A stretch of DNA of 64,000 bases from Anaerovorax odorimutans (lineage in GTDB: Bacteria; Bacillota; Clostridia; Peptostreptococcales; Anaerovoracaceae): contig NZ_JANFXK010000002.1 in the NCBI RefSeq assembly GCF_024459955.1, forward strand, positions 124,001 to 188,000. The letters are read 5' to 3'. Both the position numbers and the translations under genes were made by a program. Positions within the stretch are counted from its first letter, which is position 1. Each line of letters starts with the position of its first letter. Below, in pieces: positions 1 through 8,613 of this stretch. The notes beneath the pieces are model-generated. The model was not told the origin of the DNA. It was given only the letters and a program-made list of their open reading frames with translations, and did no database searches.

Positions 1-96
1 CTCCTGAAACCCATAAGTTTGTTATAAAATAGAGGAAAATTCTTTGTTTTTATATGGGTATGCTGGCCGGGTGAAGTCGGAGGTCGTCACGGTTTT

Positions 97-130
97 ACTT
101 AAAACGGGCCGGAGCCCAGCCAAAGGCCCG
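97..130 (-). terminator. Terminator after the large surface protein gene
   Basis: On the minus strand a stem CGGGCC/GGCCCG with a 14-nt loop is followed by TTTT, about 50 nt after the stop codon of the surface protein gene. This fits an intrinsic terminator closing that transcript. Confidence 0.6.
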
Positions 131-176
131 ACCCCGATCCGTTTTAGATTTTATAGAGTTATGCAGGACGCGGCCT

Positions 177-3100
177 TTATCTTGCTTTATAGGACGCAAC
201 TGTCGAATAGGCTCCGTATACCTTTTTGCCCTTTACTTTTCGATAAGCCCGCACTTTGAAGTAGTAGCGTTTACCTTTTTTCAGTTTTCCTGTGGTGTAC
301 TTGACCGTCTTGGCCTTTTTAATCGTTTTCACGGCTTTGTAGCTTTTGTTCTTTTTCAGGGATCGGTAAACGGTGTAGCCGCTGGCTCCGGTGGTTCTCT
401 TCCAGGTGACTTTTATCTTTTGGGAACCGCCCCTCCGCGCTTTTACTTTGGTCACTTTGGCCAGAGTCGGTTTGGCACTGGCAACGGGCGAGTAGTCGCC
501 CAGATATCTGGTGCCGCTTATGGTTTTATAGGCCCGAACTTTGTAGTAATACGTGGTTCCGGTGGTTCTGCCGGTGTCGGTGTAGCTGCGGGAGGACGCC
601 GACAGGGTGCGCAATTTGCTGTAGGAGCCGTTGCTTTTGGTGGCTCGGTAGACCTCATAGCCTGCGGCGCCACTGATGCCGCTCCATGTCACTTTGGTTT
701 TGTTGTAGCCGGCGGAGGCCGCTCTGGCAGTCGGCGCCGCTACGGCTTTGACGGTGACGGTGCAGGTGGCGGTGACATATCCGTTTGCGGCTTTGGCTGT
801 AATCGTTGCTGTCCCCGGTTTGACTGCGGTGACAGTGGTCGTTTTCCCACGTTCAGGGCTGACTGCCGCAACTCTTGTATTGCTGGATTCCCAGGTGACC
901 GTATCGTTGTTGTTATTATATACGGTTACGTTCGCGGTGAGGCTGCTCTTTGCCGGCGCTTCCAGGGTTATAGCTCTGGTGCTGAGGGAGAGGGCTACCT
1001 GGGATATAATGTTGTAGGTATTCCAGCCAGTTGCTTTTCTATATGCGCTTTCACTGCCCGGGGGTACGATGATGGTTTTTAAATTAATTCCACCTAAGCT
1101 GCCATCATAACTGGGCGGCGTCCTTCTATCGATAATTAAACGGTATAATGAATCACATCCATAAAAAGCTCCATCCCCAATTTTATCTACTGTAGCGGGA
1201 ATTACCACTTGCCCTAAGTTACAACAACCTGCAAATGAATTTCTTGCTATTCCTACAGAATCTTCCGGAAGTTTAATTGATTTTAGATTTATTCGATCTT
1301 TAAAGATTTCTCCTTTTAATTTGCTGCCGCCTTCTCCATCATCCTCAAGCTTTGCTTTTGACAAATCAATTTCGGTTGCATTAAGAAAGTGGTTTTGTAA
1401 ATATTGAATATCTTCTTGATAGTTAAGCATTACATTTCCAACCGTTTTAATTTTTAGCAAGTCAATTTCTTTGGAATCCATTCCCTCCAGTTTTTCTTCT
1501 GCTTCTTTTTTTAAAGAACCGCTTTCCGAAACTGTAATTGACAACTCATCATAAGGTTCTTCTGTAATATTGCCCCCAAATTTTTTCCAATAACTATCCT
1601 TTTTATAAATATTTGAGCATCCCGGTAGCACTCTAATGCTTTCAAGACCTGCTTCGGCAAAGGGGTCATCAAAAGTCGTTGCTACCTCAGGAGGAGATAC
1701 ACAGTACAAGACTAAGGACTTTAAGGACCTGCACGCCAAAAAGCTTTGTGTTTTTATTTGCTTTATGGCTGCCGGAATATAAATATCTTTCAGGCTGGTA
1801 CAGTTTTTAAAAGCTCCGATACCGATTACACCCAAAGTTTCCGGCAATTTAACTATCTCCAGTTTCTTCATATTGGCAAAAGTATTATCTGGAATTCCTT
1901 CCACCATAATATCTTTACCCTTTTCATTTTTTTGACCAGACTCTATTAATGCAAAGCTGGCAGCAGTCAAATCCAGTTCATTTAAACTATTCATCCCTTT
2001 ATCATGAATCGTAGTTAAGTCGCTGCTCGAAAGTTGTTTATTTTTTGCTGTTATTACTTTTAGTTTGGATAGCTCTGTTTCATTTTTACCCGCATTATTT
2101 AGGATATTTTCCAAAGTCTCATCAGAAGGTATATAAAGGGCTGTCACACCATCCTTCTCATCCTTCACAGTAAATTTTATTGTCTCAAGAATCTTTTCAT
2201 TAAATGCCGACACTAATTGAATCTCAGCTGTTCCTGCTGAATTGGCGCTCCAAGCTCCTGACTTTTCATCAACAGAAATATTTTTTGTTGCAGCCTGCCA
2301 TTTGACTTTTTTATAAATCAAGTTGTCTGCATGGTCTGTTGTTATCGATACAATACCTTTCAAAGTCCCCGTACCGCCTACTGTTACTGAGGCATTTTGC
2401 TCCAGGCCGGTGATAGCACCAGTAAGTGTAATCACTCTTGTCTTTTCAATTTTTTCTATTCCGGCTTTTAATGTTTGTGATGCCTGAATTATCTCGTTTT
2501 CTGTTCCGGCTGCTTTTGCTTTTGCTATGGCATCGCCCAAGTCTTTAATATCTTCTGCGCTCACGTTATACTTCCCGTCTTCAGTTCCCTGGTTAGCAGG
2601 ATCAGATACCTGAGAGTATAGAGCTTCAGCAGTTGCAATCATATCAGCTAAGCCCTGAGTCCCTAGAACTGTAAATTCGAATGCCACCGGAACGCCTAAA
2701 ATTTTTGAAGTTTCATTTCCGCAAACATTTTTCCCGAACTCAAGAATATAGGTGCCCGATTCCAAAGTATCAGCCTCTAAGCACAATGTAATTCTTCCTT
2801 TTCTATCATTATTAGTAGGATTTTGATATGTCTTTGTCGAATCATAATTAACAGTTAGTTGTCCTTGTGCCTGCTTGGTTTCATCCTCATTCCAGTTGCC
2901 TGTATACATTTCTGTTTTTTTATAAATGTTGACCATCGAATTACGCACACTTCCGTCCGCATTTTTCCCGGCTAGACAGTTTACTTCAAAGTTTAATATT
3001 CCCTCATCATTAAACGGATGATTCATTCCCGCGGTCATTGAAAAAGCAAATTCCATTGTCTCACTTCCATCCAACTCTGGCTCTATGATATTTAAAAAAT

Positions 3101-3341
3101 AGCCGTCTTCGTCCGGAGTCTTTTCTACAGTAATTTCATTTTCCTCAAAGTCCAGTAGCTTAATCGCATTAGGTTCTTTGTCCCCCTTGCCTGGGATTTG
3201 AATCATTCCTTCTTTTCCCTGATATCCATACTCTTTGGTATAGGCATGACTATCTTCTAACGGAAACACCGCCATCATCACTGCCACGACAATTAAAAAT
3301 GTGATTATTCTACTTTTTACAAGTCTAAAATTTTTTCTCAT
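177..3341 (-). CDS. Secreted multidomain surface protein (FIVAR-like, LRR_5/BspA, Big_2, two FN3)
   Basis: Predicted 1054-aa exported protein. I chose the ATG at 3341 over the longer frame because GGAGAA sits just upstream and the protein then opens with MRKNFRLVKSR plus a hydrophobic signal peptide. Order seen: a beta-rich N-terminal region with a GMN motif (about 40-230); a helical FIVAR-like segment (about 230-300); an Ig-like region; two leucine-rich blocks of the LRR_5/BspA type (GIGAFKNCTSLKDIYIP, GDGAFYGCDSLYRLIID); a Big_2 Ig-like domain (about 785-865, VTWESSNTRVAAV); two fibronectin III repeats ending in a very Lys/Tyr-rich tail. No LPXTG or transmembrane anchor is visible, so the basic tail may hold it to the wall (inference). 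First of three related neighbours on this strand. The part encoding the Big_2/FN3 end is visibly more GC-rich than the rest. Adhesion is a guess. Confidence 0.85.
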   Translation of the reverse strand: MRKNFRLVKSRIITFLIVVAVMMAVFPLEDSHAYTKEYGYQGKEGMIQIPGKGDKEPNAIKLLDFEENEITVEKTPDEDGYFLNIIEPELDGSETMEFAFSMTAGMNHPFNDEGILNFEVNCLAGKNADGSVRNSMVNIYKKTEMYTGNWNEDETKQAQGQLTVNYDSTKTYQNPTNNDRKGRITLCLEADTLESGTYILEFGKNVCGNETSKILGVPVAFEFTVLGTQGLADMIATAEALYSQVSDPANQGTEDGKYNVSAEDIKDLGDAIAKAKAAGTENEIIQASQTLKAGIEKIEKTRVITLTGAITGLEQNASVTVGGTGTLKGIVSITTDHADNLIYKKVKWQAATKNISVDEKSGAWSANSAGTAEIQLVSAFNEKILETIKFTVKDEKDGVTALYIPSDETLENILNNAGKNETELSKLKVITAKNKQLSSSDLTTIHDKGMNSLNELDLTAASFALIESGQKNEKGKDIMVEGIPDNTFANMKKLEIVKLPETLGVIGIGAFKNCTSLKDIYIPAAIKQIKTQSFLACRSLKSLVLYCVSPPEVATTFDDPFAEAGLESIRVLPGCSNIYKKDSYWKKFGGNITEEPYDELSITVSESGSLKKEAEEKLEGMDSKEIDLLKIKTVGNVMLNYQEDIQYLQNHFLNATEIDLSKAKLEDDGEGGSKLKGEIFKDRINLKSIKLPEDSVGIARNSFAGCCNLGQVVIPATVDKIGDGAFYGCDSLYRLIIDRRTPPSYDGSLGGINLKTIIVPPGSESAYRKATGWNTYNIISQVALSLSTRAITLEAPAKSSLTANVTVYNNNNDTVTWESSNTRVAAVSPERGKTTTVTAVKPGTATITAKAANGYVTATCTVTVKAVAAPTARAASAGYNKTKVTWSGISGAAGYEVYRATKSNGSYSKLRTLSASSRSYTDTGRTTGTTYYYKVRAYKTISGTRYLGDYSPVASAKPTLAKVTKVKARRGGSQKIKVTWKRTTGASGYTVYRSLKKNKSYKAVKTIKKAKTVKYTTGKLKKGKRYYFKVRAYRKVKGKKVYGAYSTVASYKAR

Positions 3342-3412
3342 ACTACATTCTCCGAGATACATTAGAAAGTATGCCGGCATTAGCCGCATACTTTCTAACA
3401 GATACTTAATTA

Positions 3413-5107
3413 TTATTTTACTTTTACCTTAATTGGTGTTGTGAATTTACTATATAGTCTTTTTCCACCCAAACGTTTATAAGATCTGGCCTTATAATAG
3501 TAAGTTTTTTTGTTCTTGACCTTTTTATCCGTATATTTCAGTCTCGTTGTTTCTCGTAATTTGTAATACCCACCATTTCTTTTTGAACTTTTGTATATCT
3601 GGTATTTTTCGGAACCCGAAGTCTTTTGCCATCGGAGATACACTTTCTTCTTGTTCGATTTTATACGTAAAACAGTTTTCTCTAAGCATGGTGTAGCGGA
3701 CACGACATTGGACATTGCACTATTATATTTGGTCCCATTTACGGTTTTTGTTGCTACCACTTTATAATAATACCGCTTTCCCAATTTTAGTTTAGAAATA
3801 GTACACGAATTACCTTTTAGTGCTTTGACTTTTTTGTATTTACCGGTTTTCTTCGTAGATGAGTATACGGTATATTCCGATACGCCGCCCATCTGTTTCC
3901 ATTTAAGCTTAATTTTATTATTTGAAATTCCTTTTGCCGTCAAGCCCTGTACTTTTTTTACAGGCACAGGATTCACAGTTATTTTGCAGGATGCACTTTT
4001 ACCATTGGCATTTGACGCTTTAATTAGAGCAGTACCCGCTTTAATCGCTGTAATATTCCCTTCCTGATCCACTTTTACAATCCTTGGGTCGGATGATGCC
4101 CATGTACATTCATAGTCATCGGCATTCGCCGGAACAACATTGGCAGATAGCTTTGCTTTTTGATTGACATCCAGAGACATGTCCTTTTTATCGATCGTTA
4201 AACCTGTAGCATACATAAACGGAGCAGTTTTAAAGTTGAAAACTACATCTTTATTTATGGGATCTCCTCCCTTATACAGTCTTAAATCAGGGGCAAAGCA
4301 CAGCTGATACCGGGTATCTGGTTTTAATACTCCTGGTTTAATTCTAATTTTTGTATTCACTAAGGAATTTCCATTAATTTGACTTCTCTCCAAAATAAAG
4401 TCCTGCCTATTGGATGATGCTATTGTATTGCCTTTCAAATCCTTTACTTTGATATATGGCAATACATAGTTGCTTACATTTTCATCTTTGTTTGCATCGT
4501 TCATGCCACCAGGTTCATCAACCCTCCCCCAGTTATAAATATCTAGGTCCAAAAGGATATTTTTTGTGTCAAGCTGATTAGTAATATAATTTTCATAGAA
4601 TATTTCATTATTTGGTGCAGTATAAATATCGTAACCATTTAAAAAAATCTTTCCATTTGTCCCTTGTTCAGTATCATATGACGCTCTGAAATCTGGATCT
4701 GCTTCTGTAGGACATCCTGTAACAATAATTTCTAATTTTTTTGTTATCCCTTTATAATCTCTGCTCTCGATATCTGATTTATATTCCAATATTACGCTTC
4801 CATTAGCTTTGGGAGTTATTGTAAACCCTCTCATTCCATTTTTTTGAATGTCTACAACTTCTATGTTACTTCTCCTCAAGCCAGGAATATCCGTTGCTGC
4901 TGTCTTTTTGTTATTAATATAGACCCATACCTTTTCTAATTTTTCTCCATATTTGAGTTCATATTTATCAGGTAATGGTTCATTTGTTGTAGTTCCAACA
5001 TAGAAACCATCTTTCATAGCATCCGTCCCCTGTGCATTTACCGCCACAGGAATGGCAGTGGAAAACATAGCCATTACTAGAATAGCTATAAACATTTTTA
5101 GCTTCAT
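3413..5107 (-). CDS. Secreted Ig-like and fibronectin III surface protein
   Basis: 564 aa with a signal peptide (MKLKMFIAILVMAMF, cleavage near VNAQ). The N-terminal half is beta-rich, carries PGGMNDANKDEN, and ends in a strand resembling an SbsA/Big_5 Ig-like domain (TRYQLCFAPDL...VVFNFKT). A Big_2 domain follows (about 300-380, CTWASSDPRIVKV), then two FN3 repeats with the same Lys/Tyr-rich style as the neighbouring larger protein (GKRYYYKVVATKTVNG, KKTYYYKARSYKRLGG). AAGGAT precedes the ATG. It sits between two paralogous secreted proteins and probably belongs to the same transcript. Wall-associated; ligand unknown. Confidence 0.85.
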   Translation of the reverse strand: MKLKMFIAILVMAMFSTAIPVAVNAQGTDAMKDGFYVGTTTNEPLPDKYELKYGEKLEKVWVYINNKKTAATDIPGLRRSNIEVVDIQKNGMRGFTITPKANGSVILEYKSDIESRDYKGITKKLEIIVTGCPTEADPDFRASYDTEQGTNGKIFLNGYDIYTAPNNEIFYENYITNQLDTKNILLDLDIYNWGRVDEPGGMNDANKDENVSNYVLPYIKVKDLKGNTIASSNRQDFILERSQINGNSLVNTKIRIKPGVLKPDTRYQLCFAPDLRLYKGGDPINKDVVFNFKTAPFMYATGLTIDKKDMSLDVNQKAKLSANVVPANADDYECTWASSDPRIVKVDQEGNITAIKAGTALIKASNANGKSASCKITVNPVPVKKVQGLTAKGISNNKIKLKWKQMGGVSEYTVYSSTKKTGKYKKVKALKGNSCTISKLKLGKRYYYKVVATKTVNGTKYNSAMSNVVSATPCLEKTVLRIKSNKKKVYLRWQKTSGSEKYQIYKSSKRNGGYYKLRETTRLKYTDKKVKNKKTYYYKARSYKRLGGKRLYSKFTTPIKVKVK

Positions 5108-5173
5108 TGTTTCATATCCTTTTTAGTGTTTGACCGTTCTCCGGCAGAAGGTTCTACCGGAGAACGGTATTTT

Positions 5174-5998
5174 TTAAATATTAAAGATAAATTTAACGGG
5201 CACCCCTAATGTTTTGCTTGCATTATTTCCATGGATATCCGCACCAAATTCGAGTACATATTCTCCCGATGTAGCAAGAACTGATGAATCAACACCAATG
5301 ATAATATTTGGATTTTCATAGCCCCCATATACAATTGTCTCTGCGTCAAAAGTAGCAATATCCCGTCCATTTTGAGTTACTTTGATCAGTGGCATATTCT
5401 GAGTTATAAAGTTCTGCTCATTAAAATTATTCATACCTGCACCCATGGTGAATTTGAATTCATAGAATCCATCTTCATTAACGGCTAGAGTATTATTAAT
5501 CCGGTTTAGATACTGACCACCACTTAATTGTCCTGCAGTAATGTTATTTGGTGAAAGCATCGTCAATGTATTTCCACCTATTCCCTGCGCACCATACGCC
5601 GTAGTAGGCAATATTGTAACGTCTAAAGTTGCAGTGCCCAGAATTGCGCCGGTACAATCTCCAGTCGTACCGCCACCACCGCCTGAAGGTTTTGCACCCT
5701 CTCTCAGTGTAGCTGTAATAGTTGTCGTTCCGGCAGCCTTAGTAGTAATTTTGCCATTATGAGTGCTGATAGTCGCCACACTCTCATTACTACTTGACCA
5801 ATCAATGTGTGATGTCACATTATCGGGAGCCGGCGTCACTGACAGTACTGGACTGTCACCCATATAAACAGTGCCCACCGGATTAATCGATAGTGCTGTG
5901 TCCGCAAACGCCAATCCCGGCATCATGCTCAGTGCGATCATCAGCGCCATTACGATACTGACAATCACTCTTTGGTTACTTCTTCTTGTAACATTCAT
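5174..5998 (-). CDS. Secreted Big_2 Ig-like protein, first gene of the surface operon
   Basis: 274 aa. Signal peptide with ALMIALSMMPGLAFA, a Big_2 domain (about 35-130, IDWSSSNESVATIST) interrupted by a Gly-rich loop, then a beta domain with GAGMNNFNEQN and the ending YVLEFGADIHGNNASKTLG. That ending is nearly the same as YILEFGKNVCGNETSKILG in the large surface protein, so the two share a domain. GGAGGAAC lies 9 nt before the ATG. It lacks the FN3 tail of its two neighbours. The upstream leader contains a structured element and a terminator. Function unknown. Confidence 0.85.
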   Translation of the reverse strand: MNVTRRSNQRVIVSIVMALMIALSMMPGLAFADTALSINPVGTVYMGDSPVLSVTPAPDNVTSHIDWSSSNESVATISTHNGKITTKAAGTTTITATLREGAKPSGGGGGTTGDCTGAILGTATLDVTILPTTAYGAQGIGGNTLTMLSPNNITAGQLSGGQYLNRINNTLAVNEDGFYEFKFTMGAGMNNFNEQNFITQNMPLIKVTQNGRDIATFDAETIVYGGYENPNIIIGVDSSVLATSGEYVLEFGADIHGNNASKTLGVPVKFIFNI

Positions 5999-6205
5999 CT
6001 TTTTGTTCCTCCTATTAAAATAATATAATTTATATAATCATCCTCTTTACAGGGGGTGGTTATACCAGTTTTGATCCTTTGGCTTCACTGCGGACTTGTG
6101 GGACGATGCTCCAAAAGCGTGTATTTGCTGCGTGAAAGACACTTTGATCCACGCACCTTTTGCGGGCTGCGCCGAGTAGCATGAGGCAATAAAATAAGGA
6201 ACGTA

Positions 6206-6360
6206 TATAAAAATAAAACTCTTTCCTGATACAAGAAAGAGTGGTTTATTTTTAATACACCATTCCTTTCCAAAATGCGGGAGGCAAAGCCGTTTCCAGC
6301 GTTACCCATCGACGTTCAGCCATAAGCATCCTGCTCGTAGGCTTTCACGTTCGGAATCGT
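6206..6360 (-). promoter_or_regulatory. Candidate structured leader with terminator upstream of the surface operon
   Basis: About 210 nt upstream of the first surface gene the minus strand carries a GC-rich block that can fold (AAAGCC near 6343 pairs with GGCTTT near 6290), then an AT stretch, then a hairpin ACTCTTTC/GAAAGAGT (6218-6242) followed by TTTATTTTTATA. A conserved-looking fold followed by a terminator ahead of a gene is riboswitch or attenuator architecture. I could not match it to a known class; the c-di-GMP-I core was looked for and not found. A 74-aa open frame across it (6085-6309) looks accidental. Confidence 0.4.
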
Positions 6361-6880
6361 TTCTATTCAATTGGTGTAATCAGTCCAATATTTTCCTGAC
6401 TACACTAGTATTTTATTATAAAAGATTCTTCATAGCAAGTCATTTTTCTTAGTTTTTCGACGGTATTCTCCTTTTTAGGATTTTTTCTAGTGATTAAATT
6501 CCTGTTATTACACTTTTGTTATTTGTCTTGATTATACCCGATTCAAATTCAAATGTATGTTGTCAAACCAACATCTTCCAAGATTTTTTCTTGTGAATTT
6601 ACCGTCTTTGCAGTCTGCCTTCCCATGATCTCTGGCGATGCGTTATATTACCTGCGGAGAATTGGAAACTGCAGAAAACGCAAGCCCGATAGCGAATACG
6701 GGCAGCCCTCTGCTCCTGAACGGACCCTGTATTTTACTTTGCCGGCAGTATGAAGAAACGATATTTTCCAGCAATAAAAAAATCACCTTCGGTGAGTTAT
6801 TCGCGCATAGCGCTCATTTTCATATTGTAGATTTTTTTGAAATATAGAATATGCCACGCATTCGATATTTCCTATATTAT

Positions 6881-6921
6881 AAAAAAAGCAAACCATTCGC
6901 AGCTTGCACTGCCTTGTTTGC
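6881..6921 (-). terminator. Terminator after coiled-coil gene
   Basis: Minus-strand stem GCAAAC/GTTTGC with an inner pairing GCAG/CTGC, then seven T. It lies about 110 nt past the stop of the coiled-coil gene. Confidence 0.65.
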
Positions 6922-7029
6922 CTAAAAGAGGATGCTTTTAATAAATTCTTTCATTTAGAAAGAGGTTTTGCCGCTTTGGGATTGCCGGTTCCACCCGGCA
7001 GCAGCGATAGGCTCTGCCTCAAAAGCTGC

Positions 7030-7407
7030 TTACATAGCCGCTGTCCTGAGAGCCTCCTTATCAACCTTATGTTCCCTGAGCCAGTTCATGGCATCCATAG
7101 ATGCGCTAAACTCCACGACCAACATGTCAAACCGCCTTTTCTGTTCTGCGTCCAGTTCTCTAAGATTACGCTCTACCTTGGTGACTCTCTGTTCAAGGGC
7201 ACCAACTCGATCTTCAAGGGCGCTGACCCGATCTTCCAGTGCACTGACTCGTTCCTCAAGTGCTCCAACTCGCTGTTCAAGCGCACCCACTCGTTCTTCC
7301 AGTGCTCCAACCCGTTCTTCGAGCCGATCCACCTTCACATGAAGGCTCTGCACACTCTCAAGTATCTGCATCGTAATGCCTTTTAATTCCTGTATTTCTT
7401 TACTCAT
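7030..7407 (-). CDS. Heptad-repeat coiled-coil protein of unknown function
   Basis: 125 aa. Residues about 27-85 are eight near-identical heptads of the form LEERVGA / LEQRVGA / LEDRVSA, a textbook coiled coil with Leu and Val at a and d positions. No signal peptide or transmembrane segment. The N-terminus (MSKEIQELKGITMQILESVQSLHVKV) and the C-terminus (FDMLVVEFSASMDAMNWLREHKV) are helical. AAAGGAGCAACAG precedes the ATG. The heptads are also a 21-bp DNA tandem repeat, so copy number can vary by slippage. Two long plus-strand frames over the same bases are shadows of this repeat. Short DUF-type coiled-coil proteins of this kind occur in Firmicutes; no function is known to me. Confidence 0.75.
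   Translation of the reverse strand: MSKEIQELKGITMQILESVQSLHVKVDRLEERVGALEERVGALEQRVGALEERVSALEDRVSALEDRVGALEQRVTKVERNLRELDAEQKRRFDMLVVEFSASMDAMNWLREHKVDKEALRTAAM
7130..7330. repeat. 21-bp tandem repeat inside coiled-coil gene
   Basis: Units of the type CGTTCTTCCAGTGCTCCAAC repeat about eight to nine times with a few substitutions, each encoding one heptad. Exact multiples of three keep the frame when units are gained or lost. Confidence 0.75.
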
Positions 7408-7938
7408 CTGTTGCTCCTTTCTTAACTATTTACATTTTTTATGTCGCATTACTCTATTATTATATATAATTTGTAAAATTTTGTCAAATCTTTTTTGCAG
7501 CTTTCAGTAACATTGCTTTCATATGGCAGGTTTTTAAAATACAGGAGCTGACACACATGTGACATTTTTTGCACACTATTTTTCTGTCCGCCGTTTGAAA
7601 TATCCAAGGGCTTGTGAAAAAACAGAAAAAATGATAGTTCTGTCCGGACTATCATTGGGAAATAAGGAGTAGTATCAAAATATACAATTGTTTTAAGGTT
7701 AAATGATACTTTTGGGAAAAAGCGTGGCAAGAGCTTGCTAAATACTATCAAAATAGCGCAATTGAATATGATTGTTTTACATTTTGCCGTTTTCATTTTG
7801 CCGAATTACTGCAAAACTATCAAAATCCGGTTTCCCGCAGGCATCTGTTGATATTCGGGTGTTGAGGCGCAATACGGCTGCGATTACAGTCCGCTGGAGG
7901 AATCGTATACGATGCGAACCCTTACCAAGAGAGCTATT

Positions 7939-8098
7939 CCGGTAACTTCTCCTAATTTTTTTGAAAAGTTACGCGTTTTTCAACGATCCTGCGGCCTTCA
8001 GAACGACTGGCAGCACAAATGGGCATTTTTTTACGATTTCAAGCGCCCGCAAACCCACAACTTTGCGTAACTTCGCAAGATTTTTTCGAAAAGTTACC
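7939..8098 (+). repeat. Intergenic repeat family 2, copy 1
   Basis: About 160 bp with inverted ends CCGGTAACTT...AAAAGTTACC. Internal blocks CCTGCGGCC, GGCAGCACAAA and CACAACTTTGCGTAACT recur in the copies at 23.4-23.6 kb and 46.3 kb. No protein coding is supported. Likely a small palindromic non-autonomous element or structured RNA. Confidence 0.6.
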
Positions 8099-8114
8099 GC
8101 GGATCGCAGACCAT

Positions 8115-8149
8115 AAGAAAAAATCCGGCAGTTTTACCCGCCGGATTTT
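8115..8149 (-). terminator. Terminator after the 49-aa gene
   Basis: Stem AAATCCGGC/GCCGGATTT followed on the minus strand by a T-rich run (TTTTTTCTT), about 100 nt past the stop of the small gene. Confidence 0.75.
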
Positions 8150-8246
8150 CATCGCTTCTTAATCATTTTACAAGCTTTGGGACCATATTTCTTTTTTAAA
8201 ACATTATGTTTAAAACACGCCCATACCATAAGACTTCATAGATTGC

Positions 8247-8396
8247 TTATTCTTCCACGTCTTTTGCAATCAGTTTCACTTTTTGTCCGGTCATCTTTTC
8301 AATCTGCTTTTCTGTCTCATGAAGCATGTGAGAAATAACATTAGAAGGATTTCCCGGATTGTCGTTTTTAAATCTGCCAACTCTTACTGATGTCAT
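8247..8396 (-). CDS. 49-aa small acidic/basic protein, unknown function
   Basis: Too short for usual cut-offs but well supported: ATG preceded by AAAGGAGTG at normal spacing, a stop followed by a strong terminator, and an 18-bp palindrome upstream. The protein starts MTSVRVGRFKNDNPGNPSN and ends in a helical Lys/Glu-rich half (HETEKQIEKMTGQKVKLIAKD). No membrane segment. It stands alone between two non-coding stretches. I do not recognise a family; it could be a small regulator or a protein-binding peptide. Confidence 0.65.
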   Translation of the reverse strand: MTSVRVGRFKNDNPGNPSNVISHMLHETEKQIEKMTGQKVKLIAKDVEE

Positions 8397-8429
8397 GGTT
8401 CAACACTCCTTTCTTCCTCATCATTGTGA

Positions 8430-8447
8430 AGATAATTTAAATTATCT
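8430..8447. promoter_or_regulatory. 18-bp perfect palindrome, candidate operator
   Basis: AGATAATTTAAATTATCT reads the same on both strands and sits about 35 bp upstream of the start codon of the 49-aa gene, where a promoter would be. A dimeric repressor site is plausible; the AT-only core makes chance less unlikely. Confidence 0.4.
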
Positions 8448-8613
8448 CTTCTGACAAGGTCATTATATTCGGAGCGCATCAAAATTTCAACTGGAATACA
8501 GCAAGTTTCTTAACTCAGCAACCTGATAGCACTACAATAACAAAGTTGTTCATTTTCTTGCAATTTAAACAATTAATTTGTGCTTTGATACTAATTTAAC
8601 AATATTCCGTCAT

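Larger units (their letters stand above)
5999..7029. other. Gene-poor kilobase between surface operon and coiled-coil gene
   Basis: Holds the surface-operon leader (6000-6360), a hairpin GCGTG...CACGC near 6137-6161, a CACC/GGTG hairpin with a T-run on the minus strand near 6775-6800, and the terminator at 6881-6921. The short open frames here have no ribosome site or recognisable protein. I see nothing else. Confidence 0.6.
7408..8246. other. Non-coding 840-bp stretch with hairpins and intergenic repeats
   Basis: AT-rich left half. It has a 9-bp palindrome AATGATAGT/ACTATCATT at 7631-7657. A motif TATCAAAATAnnnCAATTG occurs twice (about 7672 and 7746), with a shortened TATCAAAAT near 7819. 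The right half is a copy of the GGTAACTT/AAGTTACC repeat (7939-8098) and a terminator (8115-8149). A 115-aa minus-strand frame (7449-7796) has no ribosome site and low-complexity content, so I do not call it. Confidence 0.5.

Noticed and set aside
6085-6309. 74-aa minus-strand frame upstream of the surface operon
   Set aside because: Crosses a strong terminator and the foldable leader, and ends before the first surface gene without a family match.
6206-6360. c-di-GMP-I (GEMM) riboswitch
   Set aside because: GCGGGAGGCAAAGCC on the plus strand recalls GGGACGCAAAGCC, but it is on the wrong strand for the genes and the partner GGxCTAA and GGTTACC blocks do not fit.
7030-7407. CRISPR-like array at the 21-bp repeats
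   Set aside because: Repeats are contiguous without unique spacers and encode heptads.
7449-7796. 115-aa minus-strand frame
   Set aside because: No ribosome site, low-complexity Phe/Lys-rich content, overlaps palindromes and repeated TATCAAAATA motifs. More likely AT-rich non-coding DNA.
7911-8070. Plus-strand 52-codon frame starting MRTLTKRAIPV with GGAGGAATCG upstream
   Set aside because: Runs through repeat family 2 copy 1; the other copies do not keep this frame.
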